DNA of 64,000 bases, from assembly GCA_030762935.1 (NCBI GenBank), contig CM060884.1, positions 74,474,696 through 74,538,695 on the forward strand. Direction: 5' to 3'. This document shows, piece after piece, positions 34,730 to 46,735 of the stretch; position 1 is the first letter of the stretch; each line of letters opens with the position of its first letter. The DNA is from Hymenopus coronatus. Its lineage: Eukaryota; Arthropoda; Insecta; Mantodea; Hymenopodidae. Below the pieces are notes generated by a model. The model did no database searches, had not been told where the DNA came from, and saw only the letters and a program-made list of their open reading frames with translations. Position numbers and translations under genes: made by a program.

Positions 34730-34909
34730 AATCAACACTTTGATATCAAGAACAGACACACACACAAACACAGGCACGCACTCTAGGACAACAGAACCAG
34801 AACAATAAAACAAACAACACTTTGATATCAAACACACACACACACACACACACAGGCTCGCACTCTAGGACAACAGAACCAAAACAATAAAACAAACAAC
34901 ACTCTGATA

Positions 34910-34944
<35 letters not shown>

Positions 34945-35440
34945 CTCGCACTCTAGGACAACAGAACCAAAACAATAAAACAAACAACACTTTGATATCA
35001 CACACACACACACACACACACACAGGCTCGCACTCTAGGACAACAGAACCAAAACAATAAAACAAACAACACTTTGATATCACACACACACACAAGGGCA
35101 CGCGCACTAGGACAACAGAACCAAAACAATAAAACAAACAACACTCTGATATCACACACACACAAACACAGGCTCGCACTCTAGGACAACAGAACCAAAA
35201 CAATAAAACAAACAACACTTTGATATCACACACACACACAGGCTCGCACACTAGGACAACAGAACCAAAACAATAAAACAAACAACACTTTGATATCACA
35301 CACACATACACACACAGGCTCGCACACTAGGACAACAGAACCAAAACAATAAAACAAACAACACTTTGATATCACACACACACACACAAACACAGGCTCG
35401 CATTCTAGGACAACAGATCCAGAAAATTAAAAGAAACAAC
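34730..35440 (+). repeat. Higher-order segment III, copy 1
   Basis: It begins at the unique AAATCAACACTTTGATATC (about 34729) and includes ACAAGGGCACGCGCACTAGG and CATTCTAGGACAACAGATCC (35401). The same series starts again near 36292. Confidence 0.85.
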
Positions 35441-35603
35441 ACTCTGATATCACACACACACACACACATACACAGGCTCGCACTCTAGGACAACAGAACC
35501 AAAACAATAAAACAAACAACACTCTGATATCACACACACATATACACAGGCTCGCACTCTAGGACAACAGAACCAAAACAATAAAACAAACCACACTCTG
35601 ATA

Positions 35604-35629
<26 letters not shown>

Positions 35630-35638
<9 letters not shown>

Positions 35639-36240
35639 CTCGCACTCTAGGACAACAGAACCAGAACAATAAAACAAACAACACTTAGATATCAAACACA
35701 CACACACACACACACACACACAGGCTCTCACTCTAGGACAACAGAACCAAAACAATAAAACAAACAACACTCTGATATCACACACACACACACACAGGCT
35801 CGCACTCTAGGACGACAGAACCAGAACAATAAAACAAACAACACTCTGATATCACACACTCACACACACACACACACACACACAGGCTCGCACTCTAGGT
35901 CAACAGAACCAAAACAATAAAACAAACAACACTCTGATATCACACACACACACACATACACAGGCACGCACTCTAGGACAACAGAACCAGAACAATAAAA
36001 CAAACAACACTTTGATATCAAGAACAGACACACACACAAACACAGGCACGCACTCTAGGACAACAGAACCAGAACAATAAAACAAACAACACTCTGATAT
36101 CACACACACACACAGGCTCGCACACTAGGACAACAGAAGCAAAACAATAAAACAAACAACACTCTGATATCACACACACACAGGCTCGTAGAATAGGACA
36201 ACAGAACCAGAACAATAAAACAAACAACACTCTGATATCA
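35630..36240 (+). repeat. Higher-order segment II, copy 2
   Basis: It repeats the marker series of 33770-34400 (CTCTCACTCTAGG near 35725, GGACGACAGAACC near 35811, GGTCAACAG near 35898, TCGTAGAATAGG near 36186). Confidence 0.85.
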
Positions 36241-36291
36241 CACACACACACAGGCTCGCACTCTAGGACAACAGAACCAAAACAATAAAAC

Positions 36292-36474
36292 AAATCAACA
36301 CTTTGATATCAAGAACAGACACACACACAAACACAGGCACGCACTCTAGGACAACAGAACCAGAACAATAAAACAAACAACACTTTGATATCAAACACAC
36401 ACACACACACACACACACAGGCTCGCACTCTAGGACAACAGAACCAAAACAATAAAACAAACAACACTCTGATA

Positions 36475-36517
<43 letters not shown>

Positions 36518-36570
36518 CTCGCACTCTAGGACAACAGAACCAAAACAATAAAACAAACAACACTTTGATA

Positions 36571-36605
<35 letters not shown>

Positions 36606-37020
36606 CTCGCACTCTAGGACAACAGAACCAAAACAATAAAACAAACAACACTTTGATATCACACACACACACAAGGGCACGCGCACTAGGACAACAGAAC
36701 CAAAACAATAAAACAAACAACACTCTGATATCACACACACACAAACACAGGCTCGCACTCTAGGACAACAGAACCAAAACAATAAAACAAACAACACTTT
36801 GATATCACACACACACACAGGCTCGCACACTAGGACAACAGAACCAAAACAATAAAACAAACAACACTTTGATATCACACACACATACACACACAGGCTC
36901 GCACACTAGGACAACAGAACCAAAACAATAAAACAAACAACACTTTGATATCACACACACACACACAAACACAGGCTCGCATTCTAGGACAACAGATCCA
37001 GAAAATTAAAAGAAACAACA
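36292..37020 (+). repeat. Higher-order segment III, copy 2
   Basis: Offset from copy 1 is about 1563 bp at its start and 1579 bp at its end; the drift is due to longer (AC)n linkers. It carries the same AAGGGCACGCGC and AACAGATCCAGAAAATTAAA markers. Confidence 0.85.
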
Positions 37021-37109
37021 CTCTGATATCACACACACACACACACACACACAGGCTCGCACTCTAGGACAACAGATCCAAAACAATAAAACAAACAACA
37101 CTCTGATAT

Positions 37110-37140
<31 letters not shown>

Positions 37141-37362
37141 AGGCTCGCACTCTAGGACAACAGATCCAGAAAATTAAAAGAAACAACACTCTGATATCAT
37201 ACACACACACACACACACACACATACACAGGCTGGCGCACTAGGACAACAGTACCAGAACAATAAAAGAAACAACACTCTGATTTCACTCACACATACAC
37301 ACACACGGGCTCGCACTCTAGGACAACAGAACCAGAACAATAAAACAAACAACACTTTGATA

Positions 37363-37399
<37 letters not shown>

Positions 37400-37452
37400 C
37401 TCCTACTCTAGGACAACAGAACCAGAACAATAAAAGAAACAATACTCTGATA

Positions 37453-37497
<45 letters not shown>

Positions 37498-37812
37498 CTC
37501 GCACACTAGGACAACAGAACCAGAACAATAAAAGAAACAATACTCCGATATCACACGCACACACACACACAGGCACGCACACAAGCTCGCACACTAGGAC
37601 AACAAAACCAGAACAATAAAAGAAACAATACTCTGATATCACACACACACACACACACAGGCTCGCACACTAGGACAATTGAACCAGAACAATAAAAGAA
37701 ACAATACTCCGATATCACACGCACACACACACACACACACACACAGGCACTCACACAAGCTCGCACACTAGGACAACAGAACCAGAACAATAAAAGAAAC
37801 AATACTCTGATA

Positions 37813-37847
<35 letters not shown>

Positions 37848-37986
37848 CACTCACACAAGCTCGCACACTAGGACAACAGAACCAGAACAATAAAAGAAAC
37901 AATACTCTGATATCAAACACACACTCACACAAGCTCGCACACTAGGACAACAGAACCAGAACAATAAAAGAAACAATACTTTGATA

Positions 37987-38021
<35 letters not shown>

Positions 38022-38234
38022 CACTCACACAAGCTCGCACACTAGGACAACAGAACCAGAACAATAAAAGAAACAATACTCTGATATCAAACACACACTC
38101 ACACAAGCTCGCACACTAGGACAACAGAACCAGAACAATAAAAGAAACAATACTCTGATATCACACACACACTCACACAAGCTCGCACACTAGGGCAACA
38201 GAACCAGAACAATAAAAGAAACAATACTCTGATA

Positions 38235-38268
<34 letters not shown>

Positions 38269-40765
38269 AAGCTCGCACAATAGGACAACAGAACCAGAAC
38301 AATAAAAGAAACAATACTCTGATATCACACACACACACAAACACACACTCTGACAGGCTCGTGCACTAGGACAACAGAACCAGAACAATAAAAGAAACAA
38401 TACTCTGATATCACACACACACACACAGGCTCGCGCACTAGGACAACAGAACCAGAACAATAAAACAAACAACACTCTGATATCACACACACACACAAAC
38501 ACACACTCTCACAGGCTCGCACTCTAGGACAACAGAACCAGAACAATAAAACAAACAACACTCTGATATCACACACACACACACACACACAGGCTCGCAC
38601 TCTAGGACAACAGAACCAGAACAATAAAACAAACAACACTCTGATATCACACGCACACACACAGGCTCGCACTCTAGGACAACAGAACCAGAACAATAAA
38701 ACAAACAACACTCTGATATCACACACACACACACACACACAGGCTCGCACTCTAGGACAACAGAACCAGAACAATAAAACAAACAACACTCTGATATCAC
38801 ACGCACACACACAGGCTCGCACTCTAGGACAACAGAACCAGAACAATAAAACATACAACACTCTGATATCACACACACACACACACACACACACAGGCTC
38901 GCACTCTAGGACAACAGAACCAGAACAATAAAACAAACAACACTCTGATATCACACGCACACACACAGGCTCGCACTCTAGGACAACAGAACCAGAACAA
39001 TAAAACAAACAACACTCTGATATCACACACACACACACACAGGCTCGCACTCTAGGACAACAGAACCAGAACAATAAAACAAACAACACTCTGATATCAC
39101 ACACACACACACACACACATACACAGGCTCGCACACTAGGACAACAGAACCAGAACAATAAAAGTAACAACACTCTGATATCACACACACACACAGGCTC
39201 GCACTCTAGGACAACAGAACCAGAACAATAAAACAAACAACACTCTGATATCACACACACACACACAAGCACACACTCACTCAGGCTCGCACACTAGGAC
39301 AACAGAACCAGAACAATAAAAGAAACAATACTTTGATATCACACACACACACAAACACACACTCACACAGGCTCGCACACTAGGACAACAGAACCAGAAC
39401 AATAAAACAAACAACACTCTGATATCACACACACACACACACACAGGATCGCACACTAGGACAACAGAACCAGAACAATAAAAGAAACAACACTCTGATA
39501 TCACACACACACAAACACACACTCACTCAGGCTCGCACTCTAGGACAACAGAACCAGAACAATAAAACAAACAACACTCTGATATCACACACACACAGGC
39601 TCGCACTCTAGGACAACAGAACCAGAACAATAAAACAAACAACACTCTGATATCACACACACACACAGGCTCGCACTCACACAGGCTCGCACACTAGGAC
39701 AACAGAACCAGAACAATAAAAGAAACAATACTTTGATATCACACACACACACACACACACAGGCTCGCACTCACACAGGCTCGCACACTAGGACAACAGA
39801 ACCAGAACAATAAAAGAAACAATACTTTGATATCACACACACACACACACACACACACAGGCTCGCACTCACAAAGGCTCGCACACTAGGACAACAGAAC
39901 CAGAACAATAAAACAAACAACACTCTGATATCACACACACACACACACGGGCTCGCACTCACACAGGCTCGCACACTAGGACAACAGAACCAGAACAATA
40001 AAAGAAACAATACTTTGATATCACACACACACACACACACAGGCTCGCACTCACACAGGCTCGCACACTAGGACAACAGAACCAGAACAATAAAAGAAAC
40101 AATACTTTGATATCACACACACACACACACACAGGCTCGCACTCACAAAGGCTCGCACACTAGGACAACAGAACCAGAACAATAAAACAAACAACACTCT
40201 GATATCACACACACACACACACGGGCTCGCACTCACACAGGCTCGCACACTAGGACAACAGAACCAGAACAATAAAAGAAACAATAGTTTGATATCACAC
40301 ACACACACACACCAGGATCGCGCCCTAGGACCACAGAACCAGAACCATAAAAGAAACAACACCCTGATATCACACACACACACCAGGCTCGCGCACAAGG
40401 ACAACAGAACCAGAACCACAAAAGAAACAACGCCCTGATATCACACACACACACACAAACACAGGCTCGCGCACAAGGACAACAGAACCAGAACCACAAA
40501 AGAAACAACGCCCTGATATTACACACACACACACACACATACACACACACACACAGGCTCGCGCTCTAGGACAACAGAACCAGAACAATAAAAGAAACAA
40601 CAGTCTGATATTACACACACAAACATACACACACATACACAGGCTCGCGCTCTAGGACAACAGAACCAGAACCATAAAAGAAACAACAGTCTGATATTAC
40701 ACACACACAGGCTCGCGCGCTAGGACACCAGAACCATAGAACAATAAAAGAAAGAACCCTAATAT

Positions 40766-40870
40766 AGCAAACACACTCACTTGCACACACAACTACACCG
40801 CATATATTGATTACTCAAACACCAAATAAATCTATACAATATTTACACAAATATTTTCCCGGCTTGGGCT
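40766..40870. other. Right border of the giant array
   Basis: The last decayed unit passes into ACACTCACTTGCACACAC and about 70 bp of AT-rich sequence ending CCCGGCTTGGGCTC. This block belongs neither to the 82-bp unit nor to GTR. Confidence 0.6.
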
Positions 40871-41282
40871 CGTCTGTGTGTGTGTGTATGTATGTTTACA
40901 GTATAACTAAGAAACGAATATTCAGTTAAATATCAAACTTGATATTTAAATTCAGAATCTCTCAAGTTTCCCAAATTCCCTTCTTTACCTGCTCCAACTT
41001 CTCTTTATATGGAACATTTTTTGAAAATGTTGATTCAGTCAAACATAATTCTAGCGATTTTGATTAAAATATCATAAATTTAAACTATTTTTATGACCAA
41101 CGAAATAAATATACAGGATTTTATGCAAATAGCTTAGTGGAGCTCTTCACTATGTATCACCTTTGTATAACTGGCAAGCTCTAAAAGATATACAAAAAAG
41201 TACTACACAAAACTGTAGATATCATTAAAACACGCCATTTATGCTATATGTATATTATTGTAGATATTTGTTTTATATGTAT

Positions 41283-41284
<2 letters not shown>

Positions 41285-41325
<41 letters not shown>
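41285..41325. repeat. (AT)n microsatellite
   Basis: A pure TA run of about 19 units lies in the GTR copy just before its ATTCCGGGTTATTGG region. Confidence 0.95.
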
Positions 41326-41326
<1 letters not shown>

Positions 41327-41445
41327 CGAAGTATTCCGGGTTATTGGTTTCTCGAACCGGCATACATCTTTCTCCTCGTTTCTCTTTTGTTTACTCCTGG
41401 CAAGCAACGAGATAATATTTCAGCTATTGTTTCAATATGTAAGTG

Positions 41446-41741
41446 GCAATTGGGGCTGTCATCTCCAAATAATTTTACATCACCTTCTGGTTTACCGGGA
41501 AACATGAGTTGAGGAATTCAATGATATGCCGGCATGTTGCCATGGTAGCTCAGTGGTAAAGCAACCGGCTACAAATCGGAAGACTCGTGGTTCAAACCAC
41601 AGCTATGACATTGATTTTTTTCAGTCTGACTCTACCTATCCAACTCCTGTCCTACACACGACTAGAGACCGGAAGGTCCGTGGTTCAAATCCCGGCTATG
41701 GGATTGAATTTGTCAGTCTGACTCCACCTATCCAAAAAGTT
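41446..41741 (+). mobile_element. SINE-c with a second partial 3' unit
   Basis: An upstream region (GGTTTACCGGGAAACATGAG) leads to tRNA-like GGTAGCTCAGTGGTAAAGC (A box, about 41545) and GTGGTTCAAACC (B box, 41588-41599). The tail is CAGTCTGACTCTACCTATCC and ACTCCTGTCCTACACACG. A second copy then starts at CTAGAGACCGG, repeating the anticodon-arm-to-tail part. This is the same junction that forms the 92-bp satellite. GCAATT at 41446 and 41752 may be a short target duplication. Confidence 0.85.
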
Positions 41742-42065
41742 TTTTTTTTTTGCAATTAGCTAGATGATGTCAAGGGAATGGAACACATTAGATGTTTTCC
41801 CTTCTACTTACAACGAACAAAATAATTAGGACAATTTCTGCTTATGTTTATCTCGATTAGCATGAGGTATATAGAACTGTAAGCTTCTTAACAATAATTT
41901 GTTATAGACATGTAGAGAAAATAGTGAAAATAGAACACATCAGCTTTTTTTATTCAGAAGATATAAAAATGTTTTTTTTTCAGTTAAATCTCGACATTTC
42001 TAGGTGCAGTGCAATAAATACCTTCCTTACCTACTATTTGTATAATACGTGTAGAGAAAGTAAAA

Positions 42066-42723
42066 ATTCCGGATCAGTGTGCAACATCAATGTGACAATG
42101 GCCCTTTCCGAAGAGGATAAGAGATCAAAGCCAACCCGACAGAAATATCAATAGCTACAGGATTTCCATCTCGCGGCATTAAGTGTAAACTGGAGAGAAG
42201 CCTGAACAACAAGAACAGGCTCATGAATACTCTGGGATACGAGTAGTAAATCCTCTGCTGGGTGAGCACACGCGAAGGGGATTAATACCGTCCTGGTCCA
42301 GCAATACGGTCGTCAGCAACCATGTGAATGTATGTGGTTTGATTTCAACGCCAGACAACCAGAATTAATATCCGAGCAAACGTGCTCCGTATACCAGACA
42401 TTTGGTAAGCTCTGTAAAAACATTGTAACGTGCCTCGAGTCGCATATTCAAACAATCATTTCAATGAATCACTTTAGTTCCAGATTTCTATCCACTTTTT
42501 TACTTCCTCTACCACATATAGTAAATGTAAAGAGTCGACACAACACGCACTACGAGAGAAAGGGATGAAAAGGAGAGAAACACAGTAGGCCACAGGCAAC
42601 AGGTATATATGTTGTGGAGACGCGCGGAAGTCGTTAACTCAGTGGCTGATATTTCTTCATCCCGGTTCTGTCCAGCCAGCATCCACGCTGCGATTATGCT
42701 ACTACATTATTTTTTCAGAACAT
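42066..42723. other. Unassigned DNA
   Basis: Mixed composition with short overlapping frames (60-78 codons) and no recognised domain. No repeat match. It could include host regulatory or exonic sequence, but nothing visible supports that. Confidence 0.35.
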
Positions 42724-42786
42724 GATAACCTAGGCCGCGCCGTGGCCGAATGGTTAGAACACTCGCCTCTCAGATTGACGGCACGG
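42724..42786 (+). repeat. tRNA-like SINE head fused into GTR
   Basis: GCCGTGGCCGAATGGTTAGA (about 42736-42755) and ACTCGCCTCTCAGATTGACG form the 5' half of a tRNA-like sequence of Leu/Ser type. It stops at GGCACGGGATTTCACCGG, where it switches to the GTR motif GAGATTTCACCGGAAAT; the B box is lost. Confidence 0.75.
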
Positions 42787-43560
42787 GATTTCACCGGAAA
42801 TAGACGTTTTAGGGTCCCCTGTATCCAAAAACAAAATTTTTAGAAAAAGGTCCGTGTGCGAGTGTCCGTGTGACTTTGAATACGACAACTCAAAAACGAA
42901 AAGTCAGTAAAATACCAAACTTGGCATTTAAGTTTAGTATCTTATAGGGATGCGACACGAAGATTTTGAGGGGAAAAAAACCAGCACAAGCTACCGTTTA
43001 CATGGAAAAAATTGGAAAATGTTTGACTCTCTCGAAAATGGGCATAACGATTTTGATTAAAATACCGTATATTAAAGATGACAGATAAAATGTATATCTT
43101 ACATATTCCGAGAATAGACTCTGGAGACCTCTTTATACTGAATGAATTTTGTTTCATTTTACATGACTAGTAAACCGTAAGAGATTGATAAAAACTTACA
43201 ATATAAAATATGTATTTCTCGTTGAAACAAACAATTTATGTAATATACGTATTTTTAGTGGAGTTGACCATTTTCAAGATATTTCTTGTTATTGGTATTA
43301 ACTTTAAAATAGTAAAAACTTTTCATATATGAGAATTTGTTAGCTCTTGGCAATGCAACGAAACGTACTTATCCACATGGCAACCAGCTTTTGAAAGATT
43401 TGATTATCGTTTTCGCTTGTGTATTCCCTATTTTCACTTCTGCTTGTAAGAAAGCATTTTTGCTAATGTTTATCTCGATTGGCATGAAGTAAATAGAAGA
43501 ATTAGCTTTTTAACAATAATTTGTTGTAGAGATATAGAGAAAGTCATGTGAATGGAACAC
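42787..43560 (+). mobile_element. GTR copy without L hairpin
   Basis: It starts at GATTTCACCGGAAATAGACG directly after the SINE head. GT tract is CCGTGTGCGAGTGTCCGTG (42852-42870), followed by CTCAAAAACGAAAAG. The rest of the body is present, then a type A/B intermediate R half and R end AGAAAGTCATGTGAATGG (43538). Confidence 0.85.
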
Positions 43561-43561
43561 A

Positions 43562-43711
43562 TCAGATTTTTTTAATTCTTTTACCAACATTTGCATCCAA
43601 CTCCTCCACTCTCCGGTCTTTATCGTACACACTGTTATGTTCTTCCTTGATTATTATGCGCCATTTCCTCACTGAAGACTCGTTCTTTGTATTATCACTA
43701 TCCACTTCCAT
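43562..43711 (-). CDS. 49-codon open frame in a duplicated sequence (block C copy 1)
   Basis: The minus frame starts MEVDSDNTKNESSVRKWRII and continues through KEEHNSVYDKDRR to RIKKI. It ends at a TGA inside the neighbouring GTR R end. The product is very charged, with no known domain. A related stretch at 54935-55090 (+) keeps the SSVRK part but loses the frame. This may be a fragment of a mobile-element or host protein. A real gene product is doubtful because the frame closes in repeat DNA. Confidence 0.3.
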   Translation of the reverse strand: MEVDSDNTKNESSVRKWRIIIKEEHNSVYDKDRRVEELDANVGKRIKKI

Positions 43712-43749
43712 ATGTAAAATTAGATTGGCTGACCATTTACTTCTTTAAA

Positions 43750-44616
43750 AATATCGGATGTGTTACATTCACATGACTTTTTATACATTTCTGTAATAAA
43801 TTATTGTTAAAAAGCTTATGCTTGTTTTTACTTCATGCTAATGTAAAATAATTAGCAGAAATTGTCCTATTACTTGCGTCCATGCAAGAGAAAAGAAATC
43901 AGAGAGTAGCATAGGCAAAAGTATTAGTAAAAAGCAGATTGTTATGTGACGGATGTTCCTTTGTTCGTATGGACAGGAGTTGAGAAATTCGCGTATGAGA
44001 AAGGTATAAGCTTTTTAAAGATGAAACCAATAACACGGAATATCTAAAAAGTGATCCACACCAGAGAAAAAATGTATATAACATAAATTGTGTGTTTTAA
44101 CGAGCTATACATGTTTTGTTACGTAAGGTTTTGTTGATCTCATATGTTTTGACAGTTCTGCAAAGTTTCGTAAAATTCATAAAGAATAAAGTTGCCCTGA
44201 GAGGTTATTTCCAGATAATTTAAAATATACACATTACTTCTCAGGCAAATATCTTTAATATACGATATTTTAATCAAAATTGTTAGACATTTTTGAGAAA
44301 TTCAAACACTTTCAAAACTTTTTCCATGTAAAGGGTATTTTGGGGTGGAGGATTTTCTAGAGAATCTTTGTGACGCATCTCTGAAGATACTAAAATTCAA
44401 TACCAAGTTTGATATTCAACGGTCTTATCGTTTTTGAGCTATGCTATCCACAGACACACACACACAAAAATGGACCTTTTATTGAAAATGCTTTTTTGTG
44501 GTATTCAGACGGTACTAAAGCATATATTTCCGGTGAAATCCCGGTATTGAATTTTTGGGTTCAATGCAATGCCTCCTCTATACACTATGTATATGGTACG
44601 TGTAGAGAAAGTAAAA
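43750..44616 (-). mobile_element. GTR copy, full length
   Basis: R end CATTCACATGACTTTTTAT; type A R half. Body landmarks are all present (GGGGTGGAGG near 44342). CA tract is ACACACACACACAAAAATGG (44454-44473). L hairpin 44573-44612. Confidence 0.87.
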
Positions 44617-45301
44617 ACGAATAAGTTATTTGGCGTCAGAAAAGTATAACATCAGCACTGAAAAATATGTACCACGTGACAGTAACACGTGGACATTACA
44701 CTGACAAATAGAGTAAGGTAGTGTAATTTTGTAAATAAAGTTTTCCTTCATTTAGTTATGGAAAATCGTGTGGCCCTCGTGTTTCACACTTAGATTCATA
44801 TTACCGAAGGTTACATGTTTAAATCTCCCCTACGGGGTGAATTGGGGAAATTTGTCTGAGATGGGGGAGCTGCATGTTCCATCCGACCGTCAGGGGCAAC
44901 CAGGCTTAAGGAAATGGGTCTATTACGCACATTTGTAAAGGGTGGAAAAATACCTATTACGTAAATGTGCCTTGCTTTAGAAGGAAAGACGTAAGAACGG
45001 AGTACCCTTGCTTGTTTCTCAGCCCCTCTGGGTTCAAATTGACCCCTGGAGACGTATAAGCAGGCAAGCAATGAATTATTCAAGTTTAATTTAGGTTAAA
45101 GAAGCAGTTTGGCTAGTCTTGGAGGGGGGGGTAGTGTCATGAGTGCTTTCAATCGGAGATACGAGACTTTACTTCATTTAATAAACGCAAGATGTCACTA
45201 TTTCATATTCAAGAATTGTATTTCATATGTTACGTTCTAAATGGAGATTTATACAAAGTATAGGATCATGACACTAACATACTTTCTAGTTTCCTATCCG
45301 T
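44617..45301. other. Unassigned DNA
   Basis: A 90-codon minus frame spans 44811-45083. The same interval has GGGTTCAAATTGACCC (B-box-like, 45030-45045) but no A box I can place. A G-run occurs at 45123-45131. No confident annotation. Confidence 0.35.
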
Positions 45302-45510
45302 TATCGTTTATTCTTACATCCCCTGTAGGCAGTTATATTCCTATGAAATCGTAGTACTTTCACTTCTACGTAACAAGGTACGTGAATTGTTGCATACACA
45401 CACAAATTGATATCGTTTATTCTTACATCCCGTGTAGGCAGTTATATTCCTATGAAATCGTAGTACTTTCACTACTACGTAACAAGGTACGTGAATTATT
45501 GCATACTCAC
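45302..45510 (+). repeat. Tandem duplication, about 109-bp period
   Basis: TATCGTTTATTCTTACATCC through TACGTAACAAGGTACGTGAA occurs at 45302 and again at 45411 with only four or so differences. The copies are joined by an ACACACAC linker. Only two units are present. Confidence 0.92.
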
Positions 45511-45607
45511 ATGTATAGTCCCTACCTGTTTACAAATTCTCATGTGCTGCATCAACATTTGAAACATCCTTCACTATATGTTGTGTAAACAAACTGTTCT
45601 TCAATCG

Positions 45608-45654
45608 TCTTCATGCTGATAAACAGTAGCAGAAATTGTCTTATTACTTGCTTC
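45608..45654 (-). repeat. GTR R-side fragment
   Basis: CTTCATGCTGATAAACAGTAG and GTCTTATTACTTGCTTC match the inverted R third of GTR. It ends exactly where a + L end begins. Confidence 0.7.
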
Positions 45655-46460
45655 TTACTTTCTCCACTACGTACTATATACATAGTGTAAAATTTGAAAG
45701 CAATATTCCCGGAATTACATATTTTAGGGTCTCCTGTATCAAAAAAAAAATTGAGAAAAAGGTCCATCTGTGTGTTTCCGTGTCTCCGTAGAGTACCAGA
45801 CTTGGTATTTAAATTTAGTAACTTCCAGGGATGTGACACGAAGATTTTTAGAAAAATCCCCGCATCCCAAACTACCCTTTACATGGAATTTGTTTGGAAA
45901 ATTTTGATTTCCTCAAAAAATTCACTAAAGGTTTTGATTAAAATATCGTATATTAATGATATTTAGGTGTCAAATAAAATGTATATCTTGACTTCTCTGG
46001 GAATAGCCTCTGAGGACTACTTTATTTTGGAAGAGTTTTACGGAATTTTGCATAATTGGCAAACCGTAAGAGATAGACAAGAACTTGGCACACAAGAAAA
46101 TATAGAGCACCTTAAAACACACAACTTAACTTTTATACATTTTTTCGTGCAGTTTATCGTTTTTTGAGATATTCCTTGTTAAAGGTTGCAGCTTTAAAAA
46201 ACTTCCACTCATCGGGAATTTGTCAGCTCCTGTCCATACAAACAAAGGAACTTTACTCACACAGCAACCAGCTTTTGACTATCACTTTAACCTATGGTAC
46301 TCCCTTATTTCGCTTCTACTTTCAAGGAAGCAAGTAATAAGACCGTTTCTGCTAACTTTTTCTCCATTAGCAACAAGTAGAGACAGGCATAAGCTTTTTA
46401 ATATTAAGGTTTTGCATTGATGTAGAGAAAGACATGAGAATGGAATATATCAGTTTTTTT
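45655..46460 (+). mobile_element. GTR copy, near full length
   Basis: The L hairpin is half lost. A short tract GTGTGTTTCCGTGTCTCCG is followed by a deletion of the CTCAAAAACG region. The CCCCGCATCCCAAACTACCC landmark is near 45857, GGGAATAGCCTCTGAGGAC at 45999, and GCAACCAGCTTTTGACTATC at 46263. R end TAGAGAAAGACATGAGAATG. Confidence 0.85.
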
Positions 46461-46735
46461 TATTTCGTGTAGTTGTCCGTTTTCCGGATATTCCGTGTAT
46501 TTGGTTTCAGTTTTAAAATAATTTTCTCAAACCAACAAGATTTTAAAACATTGACTATCACTTTAACCTATGGTACTTCCTTAATTCCCTTTTACTTACA
46601 AGGAAGTAAGTAATAAGACTATTTCTGCTAATTTTTTCTCAAGTGTCATGAAGTAAATAGAGATTAAGATTTTTGGCAGTAATTTTCTGAAGACATGTAG
46701 AGAAAGTCCTGTGAATGGAGCACATAAGATTCGTA
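46461..46735 (+). repeat. GTR right third
   Basis: It repeats the region from GATATTCCGTGTATTTGG to the R end GTAGAGAAAGTCCTGTGAA (46697), lacking the CATACAAACAAAGG block. It resembles the arrangement at 6230-6519: an extra R third after a complete copy. Confidence 0.82.

Larger units (their letters stand above)
28432..40765 (+). repeat. 12.3-kb minisatellite, about 82-bp unit with (AC)n linker
   Basis: The unit core is CTCGCACTCTAGGACAACAG, AACCAAAACAATAAAACAA, ACAACACTCTGATATCA, joined by (AC)n of about 5-20 repeats. About 150 units lie head to tail. The spacing is 82 bp where the linker is GAACAGACACACACACAAAC and more variable where it is pure AC. Three zones exist: AAACAAACAACACT type (28.4-37.1 kb), AAAGAAACAATACT type mixed in (37.2-40.3 kb), and AACCACAAAAGAAACAACGC type at the right edge. 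Each core contains GATATC. All open frames over it are cysteine/valine-rich artefacts of the AC linker. Confidence 0.95.
40871..42065 (+). mobile_element. Right part of the array-hosting GTR copy, type B, with nested SINE and inverted L cap
   Basis: It resumes exactly in the GT tract (GTCTGTGTGTGTGTGTATG) and continues AACTAAGAAACG, CCCTTCTTTACCTGC and TTTTGATTAAAATATCATA. Type B R half near 41340-41440. It is interrupted by SINE-c (41446-41741), resumes at about 41790, has the R end GTAGAGAAAATAGTGAAAAT (41912) and is capped by an inverted L end (41945-42062). An (AT)n run sits at 41285-41325. Confidence 0.8.

Noticed and set aside
28567..40704. Dozens of minus-strand open frames rich in Cys, Val and Phe (CVCV, ISECCLFYC, RVLFVLLFWFCC)
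   Set aside because: They are translations of the 82-bp repeat and its (AC)n linker in all frames. The unit length is not a multiple of three, so the frame shifts at each unit. There is no start context and no non-repetitive part.
28432..40765. CRISPR-like look of regular cores with variable linkers
   Set aside because: The variable parts are just (AC)n of different length, not unique spacers. The context is eukaryotic and no cas-like gene exists.
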